Origin: Camelus bactrianus | Lineage: Eukaryota; Chordata; Mammalia; Artiodactyla; Camelidae | NCBI RefSeq assembly: GCF_048773025.1 | Contig: NC_133559.1 | Coordinates: 16,460,501-16,524,500 of the forward strand | Reading direction: 5' to 3' | DNA length: 64,000 bases | Shown here: positions 20,233 to 31,539 of the stretch, one piece after another | Layout of the letters: the number at the start of each line of letters is the position of its first letter | Numbering within the stretch: the stretch's first letter is position 1 | The notes under the pieces: generated by a model | What the model was told of the DNA's origin: nothing | The model's database searches: none | What the model saw: the letters and a program-made list of their open reading frames with translations, nothing else | Translations under genes and position numbers: made by a program

Positions 20233-21559
20233 TTCTGGGTTGGTTGGGTCTGGGAAATTCTACGACTAAATCCAGCCTCACCTGTGCACTTGCTGACAGG
20301 CTTGCTCCTTGAAAGAGGGTGACCCCAAGGCTCTCTGTCATAGACACAGAGCACCCCAGCAGGGACCATTATACCCACACTTGTTGCTTTTGTCAGACGA
20401 CTGAGGGAGCCCAACACCGCAGGTCCACCGTGTGTTCATTCCCCACATTTCATCACGCCCACGTGTGATCTCACGGGAACATCAGACCGCCCTAACCCGG
20501 CTGCCTGGAGTCCTGCTTTGTTTAAAATATACTAACGAGGGCAGTCCTGGAATTTCTTTTTCTCCTTCTAGCTCTGCTTTTTTTTTCACATCCAGTCATC
20601 TGCGAAGGACCAGCTTGCTGGGTCCTGGGGCCTGTCCAGGAAGCCCTCACACCCACCTGTGTCTTGGGGGATTCTAAACAGCTGGTGGGAGCCGCAAGCC
20701 TGGGGGGCGCCAGGAGCTGGGCTGGGCGTATCACGCTGCGTTGGCACCGTCTTAGCAGTGGCTTTGGCTCCTGGTACCAGAGACACAGCGGCTCTGAGCA
20801 ATTTAGGAACTCTGGAGTGGTCCGATCAGAGCTAGGGGGAGACAGATTGTGGGGCCCGGGCACTCCGAAGCACACTTTAGTTCCCGTTGCCAGGTTAGTT
20901 GGCCAAAGAGAGTAAGTTCAATCTCCAAACAGACCAGAATGACCAGTGAAGGAGAAAAGAACGCTGCAGCCAAAATGAGCTGGCTTCCTGCTCCTGTACA
21001 GCCTTCACCAATGTATGGAGAAGGGGCAAAATCACCTACCAACCCTGGAAGATGAGAACGGCTGTGTGCTGAAGCAGGGAGCCTGTGAGTGCACGAGTGA
21101 GCGCAGGCTTGTCTATAAACAGTCACTCTCGAGTTTTCCCAAATGTTGCCCATGACTCTCCATCCAGATCCTGCCTTTTGCTGTCTCTCTAGTGAATCTT
21201 TCCAAGACTTTCTCAGCTGTCCCCTTCCTAAGGCTTCCTCCCCACCCAGAGCTCCTGCCTACACCAGCTTCCAGTGCATTCATTATTTTTTAGTGCAAAG
21301 AGCGCTTTGTTACTCTCATTGTGTCCAAGGGGTTCTCTCCTACTCAAGTAGATTGCAGGTTGCTCAGGTCAAAGAGCGAGCTTCTCTTTTAGTTCTTTTA
21401 ATTCTACCCCTATAGGAAGCCCATTGGTAGGCATCCCCCAAACTCAGTAAGTACATAATTGCTTGGATGATTAAGAGGCTGATTGATGGATTGACTGGTG
21501 ACCGTTAATGAGTAAAAATAAACGAATTTTGCCCCCTGCATTTCCCCTGTGAGTTGGAA

Positions 21560-21720
21560 GAGACCTGAGAGACCATTTTCATGGCAGCCTGGGCTAAGGT
21601 TGTCACCCAAAGTATGTGACCTTAGGCAAGTTACTTCACCCCTGGTTCCTTTGCCTCCCAAATAAGGGCTTCGTATGATAATCTCTATGGTTCCTTCCAG
21701 CTGTGATCTAGTGTTCCAGC
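21560..21720 (+). repeat. MIR SINE fragment
   Basis: 'gtatgtgaccttaggcaagttacttcacccctggttcc' and 'ataagggcttcgtatgataatctctatggttccttccagc' match MIR with divergence. Confidence 0.6.
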
Positions 21721-22517
21721 TAGTCATCGGAAGAAAACTACTGAAGATTTCTTAATGAGCAGGTGTAACAAGTTGTCAGATTCCCAAAGTGCCCTCCACG
21801 TTCCCTGGTGTCCCTGCCCGCGTGGCCCTGGTACGAGCATGTAAGCAGGGTGGGATGTCTCAGACCCTGAGCCAGTGAGGGAGGAAGACTGGCAGGGCCT
21901 TTTCTTACAGGTGGGCCTCAGGCTTCGAGCAGACCTCCCGCCCTGTGTTGGACTCAGGCTGGGGCCCTGCCAGGCAGGACCACCACCCAGTTCAGTATCC
22001 TACCGACACCCGAACAAAGAACAGGCCGAAGTTCACCCAGGAAGGATGAGTCTTCTGGGAGGGCCGGCCCCTGGGATCCAGTAAGACTGTGGTCAGCTCA
22101 TCTTCCATTAAATTCTTCAGCTTAACAAAACTTGCACTTGTCTTTCCAGGCTCAGATCAAATGATAACCAACTCTAGGAAAAGTGCTTTCCTTCAGGCAG
22201 AACTAATCTCCCTTCAACGGGCACCTGTTGCTATTCAACAGGAGGCCTGAAAAGTGAGGAATCGTGGGTTAAATTTATTGTTAAACAGAATATTAGTTAC
22301 ATTTTCAAAAACTACATTCCATACATTTTCCTTCAACCTTCAAGACACCTGTTCAAGTTAAGTGCCTCTTAATTAAAGAAATGGATCCAAAAAGAAAAAG
22401 AAAAAGAAAAAAGTGGTTATATTTGCAAGTGTGTATGTGGGAAAATCAGGATTTTCTTTGTATTATTGAATCAAAACGAAATCAAACAAAATCAAAACAA
22501 AATACAGAAATAAACTG

Positions 22518-22990
22518 TCATGTATAATCTAAAGAAAAAAATAAATGAATCCAATTGTTAATCCTGTTTTTATAAGGTACAAGAAATACAGTACTTTTTT
22601 CTGTGTTTCCAAGCTTTTTGGACACGCTGTAGTGTATTTCTTGTACTTTTTTCACGTGGACAATTGGACTCATTGCTTTAAACTTAGAATTTCCTGGTAA
22701 GTTGTCTGGAGGTTGAAGAAAATCACTTTGAGCATATTGTTCAAAAACGTAGCTAACATTCTGTTCAAAAATAAGTTTATGGTAATATTTCTGACTCATC
22801 AGACACTGTAGTTTTTGACACATTTCCACTAATTCTTTGATGACAGGCCTGTCCCTGTTAAACATTAAACTCCACAAGGTCTGGAATCTATTTTCTTCTT
22901 CTTTGACTCTGCAATCCCTAGCCAGTGCCGGCATGAAGCAGGCAGTCCTAGGGCTCTGACATGAATAAATGATAAAGTCTGCTGGGACTC
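22518..22990 (-). pseudogene. Unidentified retrocopy-like coding fragment
   Basis: A minus-strand frame is open from about 22990 to a stop at 22520-22518 (about 156 codons from VPADFIIYSC; first Met at 22934). The middle reads like real protein, for example EENRFQTLWSLMFNRDRP, VIKELVEMCQKLQCLMSQ and FEQNVSYVFEQYAQ, with helix-like spacing of hydrophobic residues. I do not recognise the family. The last 20 or so residues look less protein-like and may be out of frame or UTR. There is no obvious poly(A) on the lower side. The likeliest explanation is a retrocopy fragment of a host gene. An unannotated CD247-sense exon is less likely, because the possible acceptor (CCCAGCAG near 22991) lacks a good polypyrimidine tract. 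Confidence 0.45.
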
Positions 22991-23537
22991 ACCCCGGACC
23001 CTTGCTCTGGAGCTGAGCCCAGAGAGAGCTGCCTCCCTCATTCCTGTGTTTTCAACTCTCTCTCCGTAATCCCCAAAAGTTTAACAAGAAGGAATAAGAT
23101 TAAGAGCCTTATGTCTCAGATGTCTAAAAGCAATGTAAGTGAGCCTAACAAAAATCTGGTCCCGTGAGCAGCAAGGTGCAAGGAAGGCCTGGCTTCTCAC
23201 ATCACGGGGCTGCTGACTAGTGCTGGGAGCGGGGAGGAGTTATTTCTGAGCTCTTGTGAGTCGGAGCCGGGTCTGAGCCGGGAATACCCGGGATGAGGGG
23301 CTGGGAGGGCGCCCTTGCATCCCCAAGCCTCCGATGCACGTGGTCTGTGAGAAGAGGGGGCTGCTGGCTGGATCGAAGCACAGTCAGGGCTGGAAGGCTT
23401 TCCTGGAGGGGTGTGTTTGTCAGTTTGGCAACCCTCGGTGTGCCCAGCCCACGCCCCGCGAGCACTCGCCTGTGACGTACTTCGTTCACATGGATCAAAG
23501 GCCCCACAAAGCCTGCCGCCCCTGCAGCTGCCGCGCT

Positions 23538-23603
23538 GGGGACGTGCTGGGGACGCGATGGGGACGTGCTGGGGACGCGATGGGGACGTGCTGGGGATGT
23601 GGG
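23538..23603 (+). repeat. Short GC-rich minisatellite (11-bp unit, 22-bp higher order)
   Basis: Six 11-base units alternate between ggggacgtgct and ggggacgcgat, giving three 22-base repeats; the last unit is degenerate (ggggatgtggg). The period is not a multiple of three, so it is not coding. CpG-rich. Confidence 0.9.
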
Positions 23604-23888
23604 CGACCGTTTGGCTGAGAGCCAGCCTGCTGGGCTGCTACCTCTCTCCCATGGGAGGGAGTTCATCCTGCGGCTTCCAAACCTCGGCTCTCCCCCTTCT
23701 CAGGTGGGGGTGTGGGTGGCGGCGGGGGAGGGGCGGTATGGGGAGCCTGAGCATGTCACTTTCTCTCTTGCTCTCTCAGTTACCCCACATTTTGGGTCCT
23801 CAGGACGTCTCACCAGAACCCCCAGGGATCAGTGAGTTCTGCTACCAGAGCCTGTGTGGGACACCTGCAGCACCCTCGGGTCATCCAA

Positions 23889-23973
23889 TTTGATTCAGTG
23901 GTAGAGCGCACACTAGTATGCAGGAGGTCCTGGGTTCTATCCTCAGTACCCCCATTATAAAAAAAAAAAAAGC
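23889..23973 (+). mobile_element. Vic-1-type camelid SINE, 5' truncated
   Basis: Starts inside the A-box region ('attcagtggtagagcgc'), then 'aggaggtcctgggttctatcctcagtacc' and a poly(A) tail at 23959-23973. It is a tRNA-derived SINE on the strand opposite to CD247, and more diverged than the copies at 37218 and 63762. It is inserted just before an old L1-like stretch. Confidence 0.85.
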
Positions 23974-24205
23974 AAAACCTATTTGACTCTAAATCTAGAT
24001 TTATGCACATAGAGATGCAGATAGCACTAAAGAAAAGCAAACGGAAGAAAATACAGCAAAATGTTAACAGTGGTTTCATCTCTGGTTTGCGAAATTATGA
24101 GATTTCAATCTTTTTTATGCCTTTCCCTATTTTCCAAGTTCTACAGTATATTATATAAGAATGTAAAATTTTGAAAGAGAAGAAAAGTAGTAAAATACAG
24201 TTTTG
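23974..24205 (+). repeat. Old LINE-1 3' UTR-like fragment
   Basis: 'gaagaaaatacagcaaaatgttaacagtggtttcatctctgg' and 'tatgcctttccctattttccaagttctacagtatatta' fit old L1M-type 3' UTR. A similar block recurs at 38846. Confidence 0.55.
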
Positions 24206-27200
24206 ACGTTTTGTATTAACCTCCTCCCCATTGCCGTGCACCCACTCCTCAGTTGCCTTTAAGATGATGAACGTCTAAATTACTCTGCTTTCTTCATGCA
24301 CACACCGACAGGAGCGAGGTAGCTGATGGGATGCTGGAGTTAAAGGTTGGTTCCAACCAATCCACAGAGTAGTAGAAGCCCGCAGAAAGGAAGTGGGGCA
24401 TTTAGCGTGGTACACGGGACCTGGCCGCCGTCGCAGGCTGGTCAGTGCCGAGCCCAGGTCCTCTCCCGGCCTGGCTCTCTTCAAGCCCAGGAGGCAGATG
24501 GGGGCACATCTGTCTCCTTGTCCTACATGGGGCTTGATGCCCCTCTTTCACATCCCAGGACAAGGACCAGGCTGGGGCTTGGGGTTGCTCTGGGGTCATG
24601 GGCCACTGTTCCTGGAACCCCTCCCAAAATGCAGTTCACAGGAGAGGCCTGTCAGTGTGCCAGGCACTGAGTCTGGCCACGCAGCCAGACCAGTGTGGCT
24701 TAGAGAACAAAACCTTAGCGATGGGTGGGAATGCTGGACAGAACAGTGTATCCAAACACACAGACGGTGCATCCGAGATCAGGACCTGGGGAGGGTCTAT
24801 GTGTGTAGATGAGTGCCCTACACACACAGGAGCCCATGGGAGGGAGCACGCCCTGCCTCTCAGAAGCGTCTAAACCAAGAAAGGAGGCGAAATACTCCTT
24901 TAGGCCAGGGTCAAGCCCCCTCTGGGAGAGATTTGATGGGCTTTTCAGAGGGGAACCCCTGCTCTAGACCCCGTTACAGGGAAGAGGCACCTGGGCCATT
25001 TCACAGCCTAGGTTCTCTCTGTCAGAAGCGTGTGACCAGCAAGTAGAAGGCAGCCAGACCGAATAGTTCACCCCTGGAAATGTCTGCCGTTCCTGCCTGC
25101 AGGGCTGAAGCCCTTCCAGCCCTCCTCCTGCTTTCCCTCTCCTGCGTCATTCCATCTCCAGCCTGATACACCTCTTCCCTCTGGTTATTCTCTCAGTGGA
25201 CTCCTCCCTGCACCCCCCGCCCCTACTCCCGATCCTTGCCTATCACCCTTTTATTTCTCTGTCACCCATCCCCTGCCCCACCTCAGACAGACTTGGATGA
25301 CATGTTGCCCGGCAGCCCTGGCCCTAAGGATTTGGGGATGCTCCTTTGGCTTGATCCAGCTCTCTCTGGAGGATGGGTAGTCACCCGGCCATCTTGGCAA
25401 TCCTTCCTAGCTTCTGTGTGTGGTTTTTCTGTGTGACCACTGAGTTTGAGCCACCCTGGGCTGGTTAGCATAGAGGTCACACTGTCCGCTCTGGTGTAGG
25501 AATCATCCAGGGAATTGCAATCGAGTCTGCAATGTAACCTATGACCCGGGGCTAGCAAGCCTTTCTTAATCCCCAGACGGGCCAGGTACAGACGGCAAAC
25601 TCAGAAACCCGCAGTCACACTGGCTATCTTTGTATTAGCACGCCAGGACGCACCCAATTAGTAGTGCTCATTCCTGCCTCCCATCTGACTTCAAATGGCC
25701 AAAGCCCTTCATATCTGGAAGCAAAGACCTGAAAAAGTCATCATTTATTTTTTATTTTAAAGGAGAAGAGGGAAAGGGAGGGGAACATCCATACACTTAC
25801 TCACAAAAAATCAAAGTCAGTTTCATGGAGATAATCTGCTGGGATATTTAGAATCTAGGTTTGTAGCTTAAATCTTTTTTTCTCTTAATCCTACATTTCA
25901 GCCTCCAATTTAGTGGGAACTTGAAATTGTGCTAATTTATTAGTTGCACATCAAGTTCAAAGAGTCCTTATTTTTTGGAACAACATCAGACTTTTAAACT
26001 TAAATAAAAGCAGACCCCATTGAAATGAGTGGTTGGAATTTGATCTGACTCTCCATAAATTTATTTCCTAAAATTATTAAATTAAGGAGAATGTCACTCT
26101 ATTGCCTTAATTAAAACCAGTGATTCATTTCAACTAAAGAAATTTCTCTTTCTGGGGATATTATGTCCTACAGACTTAAAGGAGGATGGTTAGAGAAATG
26201 GTGAAGGAGAAAATGCTGGTTGGTTGGTCTGTTTTTAATGTTTTGTTTCCTGACTTAAGAAGCACATAGCCCTGGAGGTGGCCTCATTCCATGAGATACA
26301 AAACACCCCCAGAAATCCTGGGGGCTAATAAGACACACACCTTTTATAACTGCCTCAAAAATAAACCCCTGTAGTTGACCATGTCATGTGTTTTGTCCTG
26401 CATTGATTTTCTCCCAGAATGTGCTGTTTGCAGCCGGTAGCAATTGTCTTTTCACTGGGCAATAATAAAAATATTTTCAAGTTCCCTTCTTTTGAGAAGC
26501 TTAATTTATAAATGTAAATAATAAGGTTATAATCCCCCTTGTCCCCCAGCAGATGCTGGTCTCCTTGAACAAAATCACCCCAGGATTGCAAGTACACAGG
26601 ATGGAGCTGCAGTTTTTTGGCATCCCCTATCTGTGCTGTGTAGAAGGCAGCTGATTTCTTTCCCCAGCCTGTGCTTGGAGCTGGCTTTTTACAAACACTT
26701 AGCTCCAGATACAGAGGCTGCCTCCTTGCTGTGTGGGGCTTGGGGGTTCCTAAACACCCCTGTTTTTCTTTAGGGGAAGAGGAATTTAGTTCCAGAGCTG
26801 AATCTCTCTCGGGATGGGCTTTCCCCAAGAATGACTCAGAAAGAGTCCGTGGGAGAAGGCGCTCTCAGGCTCCAGACAGGCTGCCTCCTGCTTTGGGCAA
26901 GGGTGCGGGCTTCAGGCTTGGGCTTCAGAAGCTGTTAGGGACCCAAATACCTTGAACTCCCCAAAGCTAATTTTCTCAGTACCCACCCCTAGCTCTTTCA
27001 TTTTCTGAAAGCAGAAAGCTGGGCAAACTGGAAGCCAGGACAGTGAAGGAAGATGGAAAAGAAAAGGAAGAATTGTGCCTGTAGTTTTTCTAGCTCTAAA
27101 ACACCTGGAAATGGAGGGTGACAGCACTAACCTGAAACTTCAATTGTCTCTGTCTTAAAAGCAAACATTCTAAATTAATGTAAAAAAAAAAATAGCAAGA

Positions 27201-27467
27201 GAAAGAATAAGAAATACAGTTACTGAAAAAGTTCCAAGATTGCAATATTTATCTGCAGTGTATGTTCTTCTTTTTTTTTTTTTTTTAAAAAGATGCCTAT
27301 TAATTTAGAGCTACATAGTATTAATCCCTCTCTCTTTTTCCTCTCTCTATCCTTCTCTTCCATTTTTCCTCTCTTTTGTTTATTTCCTTTTTTAGTTGAT
27401 ATCACTGTCTCTTGCCTTCCTCTTTTTTCTCCGTCTCCCATCTTCAATCTCCCTTTCCATATACCCC

Positions 27468-27548
27468 TTTCCTTCCTTCCTTCCTTCCTTCCTTCCTTCC
27501 TTCCTTCCTTCCTTCCTTCCTTCCTTCCTTCCTTCCTTCCTTCCTTCC
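27468..27548 (+). repeat. (TTCC)n microsatellite (GGAA on the CD247 sense strand)
   Basis: About twenty uninterrupted TTCC units inside a longer polypyrimidine stretch (27320-27580). On the minus strand, the sense strand of CD247, it reads GGAA, the core ETS-factor motif. Confidence 0.95.
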
Positions 27549-27803
27549 CAGTCTCCTTCCTTCCCTTCCAAAGGCCTGTCCAGAGAGAGAATATGTTCAC
27601 AAGCCTCACATACAGAGTTCTTGGAAGAACTCCCATTCCCACTCACCATGCCAACGTCACTGGGCTCACCAGCCCCTCATAAACCAGAGAGCAGTGAGGT
27701 AGAAATCTACTAGTAGGTAGATTTCCCCACCTTCCTTTCCTCTTCACCTGTAGCCTTTCTCCATCTCGTTCTAGCTGAGCAGCCAGGAAGCGGTAGCATT
27801 GGT

Positions 27804-27825
27804 TTCCCTGAAATATTTCAGGGAA
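27804..27825. promoter_or_regulatory. Perfect palindrome of two STAT (GAS) motifs
   Basis: TTCCCTGAA at 27804-27812 and TTCAGGGAA at 27817-27825, separated by four A/T bases, form a perfect 22-base inverted repeat. Each half fits the TTCN3GAA STAT consensus, and paired GAS sites are the known arrangement for STAT5 tetramers, although usual spacing is slightly different. Function is inferred from the motif alone. Confidence 0.5.
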
Positions 27826-28655
27826 TTTATTTTTCACAGCAGGAATTATTTATCTAGCCCAGCCTGCCAGAAAATTCTGAGCATCTAGTCCTTTGGAGGT
27901 CATTGATGACTGGTCGTGTTCTCTCCATATTTCTCTGGCTACAGTTAAAGCAGTTCTGTGAGCAGTCAGCTGGGTGATATTAACTCACTGTCCTTCTTCT
28001 CTGCTAATTTGAGTGTTCAGATGATACATAGCCAGGCACAAACACACTCCTGACAGCAGTTGCCAGGGAATATTGCTTTTTTGGACTTTGACACCAGCTC
28101 CAACTTTGAGTGGAATTTAAGTGATATTTATTGCATAGAAATTCCTCTTTGGAGCTCTGCTCTTCTGGCTTAGCCTGCTGACAACACATTAGATTTATTC
28201 TGACATCAAGCAGCCCAAGACTCAAACTTAATTAACTTCACTGGGGGCTCCGGTTGCAGCTTTGGGGTTTGCAGCTCAGCACATATCTCGTGATTTGTAC
28301 CAATTATGGCGCTTAGAGAACCTCAAATCAAACAAATAAACCAACAACAAAAAAACCCCTTCTTCACGATTTTCTGACCACTTGCCAGGTTAACTCTGAC
28401 CTCCTTTAGGGGGAAAAAAATCAGTTTGTCTTTGGACTGACTCAAGGTGCTACATGGTTTTTGTGTATTAAATTTCAGCCCATCGTTCTGTTGTACCCCT
28501 TTAAATTTTTTGTTTTAATATTAGAATTTGGAACTAATGTTTTTTGAGAAATTTTCATTTAGAGATAACCTACAGAATAATTATTCCCCTGCTCTGCCTT
28601 TTCAATCCCAATTACTGAAAATAAAGTTTAATTCAGTTTCATTTATGAGGAAAAA

Positions 28656-28758
28656 CGTGTATGTATACATACACATACATATATATACACACACACACAC
28701 ACACACTATGCGCAATATGTATATGCTTATACATAGTATACGTGTGTGTGTATACAAT
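28656..28758 (+). repeat. Compound (AC)n/(TA)n/(TG)n microsatellite
   Basis: 'gtatgtatacatacacatacat', then a CA run, then 'gcttatacatagtatacgtgtgtgtg'. It contains partly complementary CA and TG arms that could form a hairpin. Confidence 0.85.
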
Positions 28759-31539
28759 GTATTCCGAGCAGCAATTTCAATGTTCAAGAGTGAGGACTGT
28801 TAAGTCAAGTGAGCAATAACCGGGGAACATGAGCAGAAAAAAGGCTGGAGCACCTTGATTAGTTAGTTAAAATACGAAGGCGTCAGAAGGCCTGGCTCTC
28901 GTTCCAAAGTACTGACTCCTCTTCAGCGTCCAGGCCAGAACCCAGAGGCAACTGAAGATTTATGATGAGTGCTCGTTGTGTCACACGCTTGCTTTTTAAA
29001 ATTTACTGTGGACTCCAAGCTTGTTAACAAAATTTTGCCATTTTGCTCCTGGCTAATTCCGAGGTGGACAGAATCTGAGTTTCAGGGTCCTTTCATGCAA
29101 ACACAAAGTCATAAAGTCCCCAGTGGAAGACCCAGCGCATGAATCATACCTTGCTGTTTTCCACACCTCTCTTTACCACCTGCAAACTCCCATCTCCCAT
29201 TTGGAATGTTCAAAGGACACGAATCCCATAGGGGAATTTTCCATTCGACAAATAACTCTGTTGCATTACGTTATTACTGCCTTGCAGCCTGCTTCTCTGC
29301 CTTCGTGACTCAGAAGTCAGTTCTTTGCAGATAAATAGGAAATGCGGTAAATGTTTACATTCCCTCCCTGGGGACCCTGGAGCCAGTTGGGGCTTGCTTT
29401 AATTGTCGCTGGGGGTGTAGAGCCCAGATCTACGCGTTGGGGGCTGGTTGTTGTGACCAGCCTCTCCTTGGGCTTGCCTATTTTCAGTCATTGTTTTGGC
29501 CAGTCCTGGGGTTCTGCTTTACCCTTAGATTTATGTGTCTGTCTGTACACCCTCCCCAGCACCCTCTGCCCCCACCTCCTAACCTAGCCAGATGAAACCC
29601 AGCAAAGCTGCTACATCTCAGTGACCTAAGGCCTCTGTCTGGTCAGTTTAATATCTGTATGTTACGTCTGTGGGCTATTTCCCCCCCGGACACTTCCTCA
29701 TGCCAGACAAATCGAAATTGCGGGGCCATATTACATGGCACAGTTCTCCAATCCCCGTAGCCAATTCATAATTGACTTTTAAATCATTTAGGTGCAAAAG
29801 CAAATAATAATAGCCCCACTGTTCAGTAGCTAATAAATTCTAGCCCATGAAAACTGAGGGAGAAGGCTTAAACCATAAAAATTAAATATTTATATAGATA
29901 CTACACCCACATAGACATATAAATGCATATGCACACACATTTTAGGCATCTCTATTCATTTTTAATTTTTATGTGCTATCCAATAAGAAAAGATTTCTAG
30001 AGAAAAAAAAATGGAAAGGAAGATTTATTGCCTCTAAATTAATAGAAGAAAACATCCCTGTAATAGCTAACCTCCTCCCTCAGTAAAAGAAAAAAAAATA
30101 CTGAATTGACAAAGTTATCTTTTCTCTATTGTGAGAAAGGTGAGTTAATATCCATAAAGAACTTAGAGCTCCCTCAGTTGAAGGATGCTCTATAAATACA
30201 AAGCATCATTATAATTTATTATTGAACAGAGTCAATTTTTTTCATCCGAACCATTTTTCAAACCTCTCATAGCACAGGCTCGTCTGATGGGAGCTCTGAC
30301 ACGAAGCCAAAACACCTCTCCGAGACACGGGGAGACTATCAATCAGTTTGATGCAAAGACTCCTCCAAGTCAGCCTCCTAGTAACCCTGCAGGACTGTTT
30401 TAGAGCTGCCTTCCTTCAATTAAGTTCAGTGACTTACACCGTGAGCCCACTCCACTGAGCTCTTACCCGGGAAGGGGCGATCTTCCCACCCTCGCAGCCT
30501 GGGTCCCATGCAGGAGAAACCGAGGCTAGGGAACCGCCCTTTTCTCGTCCCTCCTCCACTGCCTTCTGCTAAATTGTAACCAACAAATCTATAGCGGCTA
30601 ATACCTCTGTTGCCCTCTGCTAGACAGATCCTCCACCTAGCTGCCCCACTGTGAAGGAAGGGGATTGAAAAATAAAATATTCTCTTTCCTTCCAAGCAGT
30701 GGAAGGAAGCTATGCTCCCAAGCACAGAAAAAAGCAAACTGCACTCAAAAACAGGAGTTGCTAAAACTTAAAAGATGTGATCTGGTTTTGAAATAAATCC
30801 TTTTTTAAAAAAAAAGTTTGCCAAGCAAGATTTATACATTGGCAGGACTGAGCCCATTTAAATAGTCCAAATGTGTTGGCTTCAAACCAAAGGCTCACAG
30901 AACTAATCAGTTTAATTGGAAAATGGAGTCATTTGATTTTCTGTTGTAAGATCCAGTTGCACATTCAATCAGGGGGATTCACTGGAGAAAAAGAATCAGG
31001 TCGAGGCCTGGCCTCCAGCACTGGATTACTTCCCAGGGGGCTTAAGTGGCTGCTGTTGATACTGATACACTTACGTGCTTGTTAAGCCGGTCACAGGCGT
31101 TGAATCAGCATTTTTTTAATCTGGGATTTTTTTTGTTATCCAAACACAATTTTATTCTCAGGAACAATGCATGCCCACACCCCCCTCCACCCCTTTATTC
31201 AAGAATTGGGCCTGAAAGGAGAGGGTGAGAGAGGGGCTTGAGGGTCAGGCCGTGAACCTCTTCTCTAATCTTCCTAAACTCACTCCTTTTGTGATCTCAT
31301 CATTCATTCTCAGGGCTTTAAAATACGATCCATATGCTGTTGACCCCAACATTTATATCTGCAGCCCCAGCTCTCCCTGAAATCCGGACTCGAACATCTA
31401 CATGGATGCTTAATGAACAACTCAGCTTTAGCTGGTCCTAAGCAGCCCTCTTTGCTTCTCCTGCGGCAGACCTGCTCTTTCGGGTCCTTTGGTGATGTTA
31501 GGATGAATTTGATTTCTCAGTTCAAAAGTAGGGGGAACT

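Larger units (their letters stand above)
17620..22517 (-). other. CD247: CD247 intron 1, segment with GC-rich CpG patch
   Basis: Intronic sequence. 17620-17770 looks like a decayed L1M 3' end ('ccatggttaactctggtgagg'). 18160-18690 is GC-rich without a gene. 18690-19310 is CpG-dense and listed separately. 19320-20090, 20235-21130 and 21730-22380 hold nothing I recognise. A short (AAAAG)n tract lies at 22389-22412. Confidence 0.5.
22991..25600 (-). other. CD247: CD247 intron 1, GC-rich segment with minisatellite and one SINE
   Basis: 23217-23880 is GC-rich and carries an 11-bp-unit minisatellite. 24210-25600 has no repeat I can name. The several overlapping open frames in 23217-23893 and 24347-24873 resemble no proteins. 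Confidence 0.5.

Noticed and set aside
27220-27713. ORFs rich in KEGR or PSFL repeats
   Set aside because: Translations of the TTCC/GGAA microsatellite in several frames.
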